Made by a program: the position numbers and the translations under genes. Of a stretch of 64,000 bases of DNA, positions 58,230-64,000 are shown in pieces; positions within the stretch are counted from its first letter, which is position 1, and the number at the start of each line of letters is the position of its first letter. The notes beneath the pieces are model-generated. The model did not search any database. It saw nothing but the letters and a program-made list of their open reading frames with translations, and had not been told where the DNA came from. Source of the DNA: Debaryomyces hansenii CBS767 (lineage: Eukaryota; Ascomycota; Pichiomycetes; Serinales; Debaryomycetaceae); NCBI RefSeq assembly GCF_000006445.2, contig NC_006044.2, positions 620,001-684,000 on the forward strand. Direction: 5' to 3'.

Positions 58230-59750
58230 TTATGTACCAAAGTAGAGAGAATCAATGAATCTATTTCTGAAACACCAATCGGTGTCTTTGAAATTTTCTG
58301 GGTTATACGATTTAGTACTGTCATCAATAGTACTTAATTTCCCAATCACAATCCTAACCCTAGGAAACACGTTTAAAATTCTCCTCAATCCAATTTCTGT
58401 TGACAAATACGTGCAAAATACTATATCTTCCATCCTTACCTTATGATCAAGTAATACTTGAATTGCCATTATCGCTGCTGCTCCACTTATAATTTGTGCG
58501 TCAAATAACAATATCGTCTTATGTTCGATCTTGTCCAAATTTGGTGGTAAGGTCTCGAAATGTAACTGAGGTTCTCCTGTCAATGCTGCAGATTGGATCA
58601 ATAATTTACCAATAGATATCTCAGGAAATGTTTTCTTAATAGAATTCATAAAACAATCCCCAGATCTAATAATATTAATTGCAAAAATTTCATCAACGTG
58701 GTCCAATCCTTGATACTGGTAATTGCCTGCGGTATTTACTATCTTCGACCTGTAATTTTCAAATGTTTCAATAGCATTCTCTATAATTAAAATTGCAATT
58801 CTATCAAAATAAAATATAAAATCTGATCTCTCAGTGGACATATTGAATAAGGCGGAATTGATCCCTCTTGTATGGTTATTATTCGGTAACAAATTAAGGT
58901 TTCCATAATTTCCAATATTAAATTCATTCACACCCAAACTCTTCAAACTTTGTAAATGTAATGATGATTTTAACGCTAATTGCTTTTGAATGTGTTTGAT
59001 CATTAAGTTGATTGCAATAGAATTGTCCAAACCTCTAGGAATAACTAAATTCGCATTATCCATGGTAGGATTAACATACCTTACTGCATTTGGCTTCACA
59101 AATGTTTCCCACTGCTTCATAGCACCAGATAAGTCTCTTCCTCTATATAAAATATCTCTTGTTAATCGTCTGGCAAGACAAATATCAAGATCTGTATCGA
59201 CATAGATCTTAATATCCATTAAGTCGAGTAGTCTTTGATCATACAAAGCATAAATTCCCTCTATTACAATAACATTAGCTCCGTATATTGTAGTCGTTTT
59301 GTCTGTTCTATCATGCTTAGTAAATGAATAGATTGGAATTTCAGTCTTTTCACCACTTTTCAAAGATTTCACCACATTATATAATAGATCTAAATCAAGT
59401 GAATCTGGTGTATCAAAATCAAATTCATTACTAAATGCTTTCTGTCTTTCTTCTTGACTCAACGGATTATAAAAATTATCAAATGATAATAAGACTGTCC
59501 AAGGTTGATTGATTTCTTGTATAATCTTTTGAGATAAAGAAGTCTTCCCGGATCCTGAATTACCAGCTATACCAATAATATATGGCTCCGTCCAGGGTGG
59601 AATATATGAACATTTTTCCAGATCTGTATTTATCTGTTGGGTATCTTTTTGTTTATCTAATACAGAAGCAATGTTAAAAAAAGACGATGAGTCTTCATGA
59701 TATGGTGATATTCTTGATGACCTTCTTGCCTTGGTTGTTTCGTTTGGCAT
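58230..59750 (-). CDS. URK1: Uridine/cytidine kinase
   Basis: 506 residues (S. cerevisiae Urk1 501). The N-terminal kinase has the P-loop GNSGSGKT at residues 63-70, LLSFDNFY, NEFDFDTPDSLDLDLL, PIYSFTKHDRT and a RRLTRDILYRGRD lid. The C-terminal half is a uracil phosphoribosyltransferase-like domain (DRIAILIIENAIETF; SGDCFMNSIKKTFPEISIGKLLIQ; LFDAQIISGAAAI). It phosphorylates uridine and cytidine in pyrimidine salvage. The UPRT-like half has the altered PRPP loop common in fungal and animal uridine kinases, so it is probably not an active UPRT. It shares a 128-bp divergent promoter with PRP2. Confidence 0.93.
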   Translation of the reverse strand: MPNETTKARRSSRISPYHEDSSSFFNIASVLDKQKDTQQINTDLEKCSYIPPWTEPYIIGIAGNSGSGKTSLSQKIIQEINQPWTVLLSFDNFYNPLSQEERQKAFSNEFDFDTPDSLDLDLLYNVVKSLKSGEKTEIPIYSFTKHDRTDKTTTIYGANVIVIEGIYALYDQRLLDLMDIKIYVDTDLDICLARRLTRDILYRGRDLSGAMKQWETFVKPNAVRYVNPTMDNANLVIPRGLDNSIAINLMIKHIQKQLALKSSLHLQSLKSLGVNEFNIGNYGNLNLLPNNNHTRGINSALFNMSTERSDFIFYFDRIAILIIENAIETFENYRSKIVNTAGNYQYQGLDHVDEIFAINIIRSGDCFMNSIKKTFPEISIGKLLIQSAALTGEPQLHFETLPPNLDKIEHKTILLFDAQIISGAAAIMAIQVLLDHKVRMEDIVFCTYLSTEIGLRRILNVFPRVRIVIGKLSTIDDSTKSYNPENFKDTDWCFRNRFIDSLYFGT

Positions 59751-59878
59751 GCTAAAAACGTTGGGAAATACACTCTCCTAAGGAAACAATTTGAAATTTC
59801 ATTTTTTTGAAACTGCTCGATTTAAAACGACAATTTTCGATGAGCTTATTTTTGTTTACCATTTGATAGTAGTAAATT

Positions 59879-62584
59879 ATGTCAGACAGAATCAAGGAAG
59901 GAAAAGGTGGACGAAGAAAAAGAACTGATGAAGACCAATGGGTTTCCGAATCGGAAAATGAATTGGAGTCTGATACTGCTGAATTAAAAGTTAACACTGA
60001 TGCAGGCGATTCTGCGATGCCTTCCCCAGGAATACTCCAAACGCTGACAGCTAACGAACAAACAGAAAACTATGAGGACTTACGGGATTTATCACGTCAG
60101 AATTATCTAAAAAAAAGACAAGCTTCGAAATTACGTGATCTATCGTTAGATATAGAAAAGTATGAATCCATTGTCAAAGAAAGAGCGTTAACTAGGCATG
60201 AACAAGAAGATTTTGAATATAAACAAAAAATATACAAATTGATAACCGAAACTGATGAATCTTTTCAGTCTATTGGAAGAAATGATGAGTATCAGTTGCC
60301 CGATGATTATATCAATACCAAAGGTAAATTAGATAAGAAACGGAAGTTAAATGCATTGAATGCAAAAGATAATTATGATGACAAAATGGAAAAAGCGGAA
60401 ACAACCAAACGTAACAGGTATGAAAATCAGTGGGAGCTAGATCAATTGAAAAAGGCACAAATTGCAAATGTTGTTTCTACTGATGAAATCAATCTCCCTA
60501 ATCAAGATAACTATGAATTTGTTTTTGACGAATCCCAATTTGTTTCGTTTGATCAAGACCTGCCACTAGAAGGAGATAAACCAGAGAATAATACTCAAAT
60601 CTCGAAACAAAAAGCTTCAATGGATGAAGTTAGAAAATCTTTGCCTGTGTATAAATACAGAGAACAGTTCTTAGATGCAATGTCAAAATACCAAGTTTTG
60701 ATTGTTGTCGGTGAAACTGGTTCTGGTAAGACTACACAGCTTCCACAATATTTGCATGAAGCAGGATATTCAAAGAGTAATAATGGAAAAATTCTAAAAA
60801 TTGGTTGTACTCAACCTCGTAGAGTTGCAGCGACTTCTGTTGCTAATAGAATTGCTGATGAAATGGGCGTCACCTTAGGAGAAGAAGTTGGTTACAGTAT
60901 TCGTTTCGAAGACAAATCTAGTGATAAGACTATTATTAAATATTTAACCGATGGTATGTTATTGAGGGAGTTTTTGACTGACCCTGAATTATCTTCCTAT
61001 GGAGCGTTAATGATTGATGAAGCTCATGAAAGAACGGTATCTACTGAAATAATTCTCAGTCTTTTGAAAGACATCATTCAAATTAGAAAAGACTTGAAAT
61101 TAATCATTGCGTCAGCAACCATGAATGCAGAGAAATTTTCTAATTATTTTAATGATGCACCCATTTTCAATATTCCTGGTAGAAGATTCCCCGTTGACAT
61201 CCATTATACGAAGAATCCAGAAGCAAATTACATACAAGCTGCCCTCACAACGATTTTCCAGATCCACACAACTCAGGAGTTACCTGGTGATATCTTGGTT
61301 TTCCTAACTGGACAAGATGAAATTGAAACTATGCAAGAAAGCTTAGAAGAAGCATGTCACAAACTAGGGTCTCTGATAAAGCCTCTTATAATATGCCCAG
61401 TTTATGCTAGTCTTCCAACAGACCTACAAAAGAATATATTCGAGCCGACCCCACCTAATTCCAGGAAAATCGTTCTAGCGACGAATATTGCTGAAACATC
61501 TATTACTATCGAAGGAATATCTTATGTTATCGATCCAGGTTATGTTAAAGAAAATGTCTTTAACCCTGTGACTGGTATGGAAAGCTTGGTTGTTGTTCCT
61601 TGTTCCCGTGCTTCTGCAAACCAAAGAGCTGGTAGGGCTGGTAGAGTCGGCCCTGGTAAATGTTTCCGTCTATATACGAAATGGTCGTTCTACAATGAAA
61701 TACAAGCTAATCCTACTCCCGAGATTTTGAGAGTCAATCTAGTACACATTGTGCTTCTATTATTATCATTAGGTATTACTGATTTGATTAATTTTGAGTT
61801 TATTGACCCTCCCAGCTCTGACACGTTAATCAAATCGCTAGAATTACTTTATGCGTTGGGTGCATTGAATTCCAAGGGTGAATTAACTAAGACTGGAAGA
61901 AAAATGGCTGAATTTCCGATTGATCCAATGTTTGCAAAATGTTTAATATCCAGCTCTACTTATGGCGTAACGAATGAAATATTGACAGTCATTTCTATGT
62001 TGAGTGAAAGTGCTAGTCTATTCTATAGGCCAAAGGATAAGCGAGAACAAGCTGATAAGAAAAAAGAATCGTTTCAAGTTGAGGAGGGAGACCACTTAAC
62101 TTTGCTAAATCTTTGGGACCAATGGCAGGATACTGGATATTCGAATCAGTGGTGTCAGGATAACTTCATTCAGTATAAAACCCTTAAGCGATCAAAAGAG
62201 GTTAGACAGCAATTAGAGAGATTATGCAAAAAAACAGGAATTCCTGTGGTCGAAGATGATAAAGTGAACAAAAACCTAATGATACAAAAGTCCATAACTG
62301 CAGGCTTTTTTCCCAACATAGCACGATTATCGAAGATGGGTGACTCTTACAGATCATTAAAGAAGAACCAAGCTGTATTTATACACCCTTCATCCGTTTT
62401 GTATCCGGTAAAACCTCCACCAAAGCTTATATTATACCATGAATTAGTGCTCACTAGTAAGGAATTCATGAGAAATTGCATGTTAATAGATGAAAAGTGG
62501 TTGAACGAATTAGCTCCACATTACTATAGCAATAAGGATTTGGACATCTTGGCCACTAAGAAAGGACCTAGTAAGTTTAAATAG
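59879..62584 (+). CDS. PRP2: DEAH-box spliceosomal ATPase Prp2
   Basis: 901 residues (S. cerevisiae 876). A charged N-terminus of ~250 residues is followed by the DHX16/Prp2-type KSLPVYKYREQFLDAMSKYQ, Walker A GETGSGKT (278-285), TQPRRVAA, DEAH (380-383), SAT, FLTGQDEIE, TNIAETSITIEG and QRAGRAGRVGPGKC, then the winged-helix, ratchet and OB domains (IHPSSVLYPVKPPPKLILYHELVLTSKEFMRN). Family role: it drives the Bact to B* transition before the first splicing step, activated by Spp2 through a G-patch. Prp2 rather than Prp22, Prp16 or Prp43 is chosen from the N-terminal linker and length. Confidence 0.9.
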   Translation: MSDRIKEGKGGRRKRTDEDQWVSESENELESDTAELKVNTDAGDSAMPSPGILQTLTANEQTENYEDLRDLSRQNYLKKRQASKLRDLSLDIEKYESIVKERALTRHEQEDFEYKQKIYKLITETDESFQSIGRNDEYQLPDDYINTKGKLDKKRKLNALNAKDNYDDKMEKAETTKRNRYENQWELDQLKKAQIANVVSTDEINLPNQDNYEFVFDESQFVSFDQDLPLEGDKPENNTQISKQKASMDEVRKSLPVYKYREQFLDAMSKYQVLIVVGETGSGKTTQLPQYLHEAGYSKSNNGKILKIGCTQPRRVAATSVANRIADEMGVTLGEEVGYSIRFEDKSSDKTIIKYLTDGMLLREFLTDPELSSYGALMIDEAHERTVSTEIILSLLKDIIQIRKDLKLIIASATMNAEKFSNYFNDAPIFNIPGRRFPVDIHYTKNPEANYIQAALTTIFQIHTTQELPGDILVFLTGQDEIETMQESLEEACHKLGSLIKPLIICPVYASLPTDLQKNIFEPTPPNSRKIVLATNIAETSITIEGISYVIDPGYVKENVFNPVTGMESLVVVPCSRASANQRAGRAGRVGPGKCFRLYTKWSFYNEIQANPTPEILRVNLVHIVLLLLSLGITDLINFEFIDPPSSDTLIKSLELLYALGALNSKGELTKTGRKMAEFPIDPMFAKCLISSSTYGVTNEILTVISMLSESASLFYRPKDKREQADKKKESFQVEEGDHLTLLNLWDQWQDTGYSNQWCQDNFIQYKTLKRSKEVRQQLERLCKKTGIPVVEDDKVNKNLMIQKSITAGFFPNIARLSKMGDSYRSLKKNQAVFIHPSSVLYPVKPPPKLILYHELVLTSKEFMRNCMLIDEKWLNELAPHYYSNKDLDILATKKGPSKFK

Positions 62585-63216
62585 TTCTAATATACGTTAT
62601 AGATTCTATAGTACAACTATTTGTTACTCCCTATTCTAGTATATATCTCATACCATTATCATAAACTTACTGCAATATTTGCTAATATTTACAACGAAAC
62701 TAGACTTATGTTGTATAGTTTTGCAAGTTTATTTAGCTTTTCTATCACTTTTCGAAAACTCACTATCTTGAAAGCATATTAGATCCTATTTCTCGAGACT
62801 CAGTGTATAGATTCCATTATTATCTTAGCTTATAGATCGACAACTGACTAATTACTCTCTATTTAGGTCCTAATTCTCTTAGTTTGCAATAGCACCTGTG
62901 AGACACATAACCTTTAACGTCTATAGATACTTCCGTCTCTTAAACAATTTGTAAGGAAACCGGGTACTATTGTAGTAATTATTTATCTTTGTATATTATA
63001 TAGATGTTCTATAGACGAAATAGAACCTATCTTCTTATTCTTAGCTTAACTAACTAACTAACTTTAGCTACCTATAAATAGTTCCTCATTTCCTTCCTCC
63101 TTTCGTCTATCCAGACTTAGGGAATAATCACCTCTATTTATACACCAACTTTTGCAACATGACAAATATATAGTCCATATCTGTATACTTTTGTTCTCTT
63201 AAAATTTCAACTATTC
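62585..63216. other. Gene-free stretch upstream of tRNA-Gln, possibly a degenerate solo LTR
   Basis: 632 bp with little G, a recurring TCTATAG motif, a (TAAC)4 run at about 63047-63062 and TATAAATA near 63075-63082. A TGTTG at 62709 and CAACA at 63155-63159 would be the ends of a ~450-bp LTR close to a Pol III gene, a common insertion site. No 5-bp target duplication flanks these ends (ACTTA against TGACA), so this is only a possibility. Confidence 0.25.
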
Positions 63217-63288
63217 GGTTGTATAGTGTAGTGGTTATCACTTTCGGTTTTGATCCGGACAACCCCGGTTCGAATCCGGGTACGACCT
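63217..63288 (+). tRNA. tRNA-Gln (anticodon UUG)
   Basis: 72 bp folds as a tRNA. The acceptor stem GGTTGTA/TACGACC has one G-U pair. The D arm follows (ATAGTGTAGTGGTTATCA). The anticodon arm is TTCGG-TTTTGAT-CCGGA with anticodon TTG at loop positions 3-5. The T arm is CCCGG-TTCGAAT-CCGGG, and T is the discriminator. A box (TAGTGTAGTGG) and B box (GGTTCGAATCC) promoters are intact, with no intron. It differs by very few bases from S. cerevisiae tRNA-Gln(UUG) as I recall it. A T-run follows at once. Confidence 0.96.
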
Positions 63289-63297
63289 TTTTTTTTT
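63289..63297 (+). terminator. Pol III terminator of tRNA-Gln
   Basis: Nine T residues directly after the discriminator base. A further T-run of about 10 lies ~15 bp later (from about 63313). Confidence 0.85.
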
Positions 63298-63577
63298 GTA
63301 GTGTTTTAGTATTTTTTTTTTTATCAGTTAGTACAATCTTTCAATCTTTGATTTAGTATTCTGTGAATCGAATGTTTTCAAGCGTTAAGTTCAGCCAGAC
63401 TTTTCGTATCGGTGTAGTTATTTCTTGATTTCTTGCAAAAAGAATTGCGCGTATTGCCCGAATCGCGGATTATGGAAATGCAAAATATAATGCTTATAAT
63501 TATGTTAAAAAATCCGTAACATTCAATTTACATTCTGTTCTCTACGTATTGTAATTGTATGAGCAACGCATATCAAT

Positions 63578-64000
63578 ATGGATAAGCAGAACCCTTTACT
63601 ACCCTTTGCGTTTAGTACTTCATCGATAACGGACGAGGTTCCTTTAAATACCGCACCCCGGAATAGACTTATAATTGATGAAAATGCTAGTAGCATGTAC
63701 CATACAAGAACAACTGACGTCAGAAGGAAGGGACCAATCTTATCGGAGGTCCCAAGCTTGAAACGTAAAATGGGTACAAGTTTTAATGAAAAAATTGATG
63801 TTAAGAGACGAGATACAGAATATGAAGAATTTGAAAGTGAGCCTACGTTTGTTGACGACGAACCAGAAGAGGAAAATGGATATCAAAACAAGTTCCGGAA
63901 AGCTATACCACCGAGTAGTCCACTTTTGGACCATCATATGGCTTCAGAATTTGACTTATCAACGAATACTACGGCAAATTATGAAGTACCGGACTCACCC
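63578..64000 (+). CDS. Unrecognised protein, N-terminal 141 codons, cut by the right edge
   Basis: From the ATG at 63578 the frame is open to the last base of the window (141 codons, no stop), so the gene continues outside. The visible part is hydrophilic and looks disordered: acidic (YEEFESEPTFVDDEPEEEN), with a basic KRKMG patch, a KRR patch and Ser-Pro sites (PPSSPLL; VPDSP). This is typical of the N-terminus of a nuclear or cell-cycle-regulated protein such as a kinase or transcription factor, but no domain is reached. I do not recognise it. Confidence 0.65.
   Translation, partial: MDKQNPLLPFAFSTSSITDEVPLNTAPRNRLIIDENASSMYHTRTTDVRRKGPILSEVPSLKRKMGTSFNEKIDVKRRDTEYEEFESEPTFVDDEPEEENGYQNKFRKAIPPSSPLLDHHMASEFDLSTNTTANYEVPDSP

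Overview
The window is a gene-dense piece of a budding-yeast nuclear chromosome, with about 28 protein genes in 64 kb, no intron needed in any coding sequence, and mostly short AT-rich intergenic gaps. Gene content (CSF1, RPA14, SMC4, BDF1, BRE1, ROT2, SLX1, SKN7, PRS1, VIP1, FAS1, NUC1, GPI17, TMA64, APC4, GAA1, URK1, PRP2) is typical of Saccharomycotina. CTG is very rare as a codon: I see none in the 419 codons of PRS1. The two CTG codons I could place against relatives (SMC4 codon 223, ROT2 codon 301) sit where relatives carry polar residues. This suggests a CUG-Ser clade yeast, perhaps Debaryomyces or a close relative; the species is an inference.

Layout. 1-10 kb: 3' half of CSF1 (cut by the left edge), mitochondrial ribosomal bL34m (-), Pol I subunit RPA14 (+), condensin SMC4 (+). 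10-17 kb: DUS4, BDF1 and BRE1, all minus. BDF1 and BRE1 are separated by a 1.4 kb gene-free stretch that is GC-rich and full of hairpins, a candidate non-coding RNA locus. 17-26 kb: ROT2 (+), whose 3' end overlaps SLX1 (-) by 51 bp, then SKN7 (+), a BER1/SRR1-domain gene (-) and PRS1 (+). 27-37 kb: VIP1 (+) and the 2073-residue FAS1 (-). 36.8-38.7 kb: a second long gene-free stretch with a GC-rich island, an AT-rich 19-bp repeat and a 31-bp minisatellite. 38.7-49.6 kb: NUC1 (-), GPI17 (-), TMA64 (+), a cyclic-nucleotide-binding/F-box/LRR protein (-), a RhoGAP (+) and MRPL1 (+). 49.7-59.8 kb: APC4 (+), a GEP5-like mitochondrial candidate (-), GAA1 (+), an alanine aminotransferase (-), a small RRxS-rich protein (+) and URK1 (-). 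59.9-64 kb: PRP2 (+), a possible degenerate LTR, tRNA-Gln(UUG) and the 5' end of an unrecognised gene cut by the right edge.

Genes act independently, as expected for a eukaryote, but some share complexes or processes: GPI17 and GAA1 are both GPI transamidase subunits, BDF1 and BRE1 act on transcribed chromatin, and bL34m and MRPL1 are both mitoribosomal. The least ordinary items are the CNB-CNB-F-box-LRR protein, the two GC-rich gene-free islands, a glucosidase II alpha subunit with a C-terminal membrane anchor and a leader with two uORFs inside a hairpin, a frameshifted coding-like fragment upstream of BRE1, and a small protein gene with STREs and three RRxS sites. I found no CRISPR array, intact transposon or obvious horizontal acquisition.
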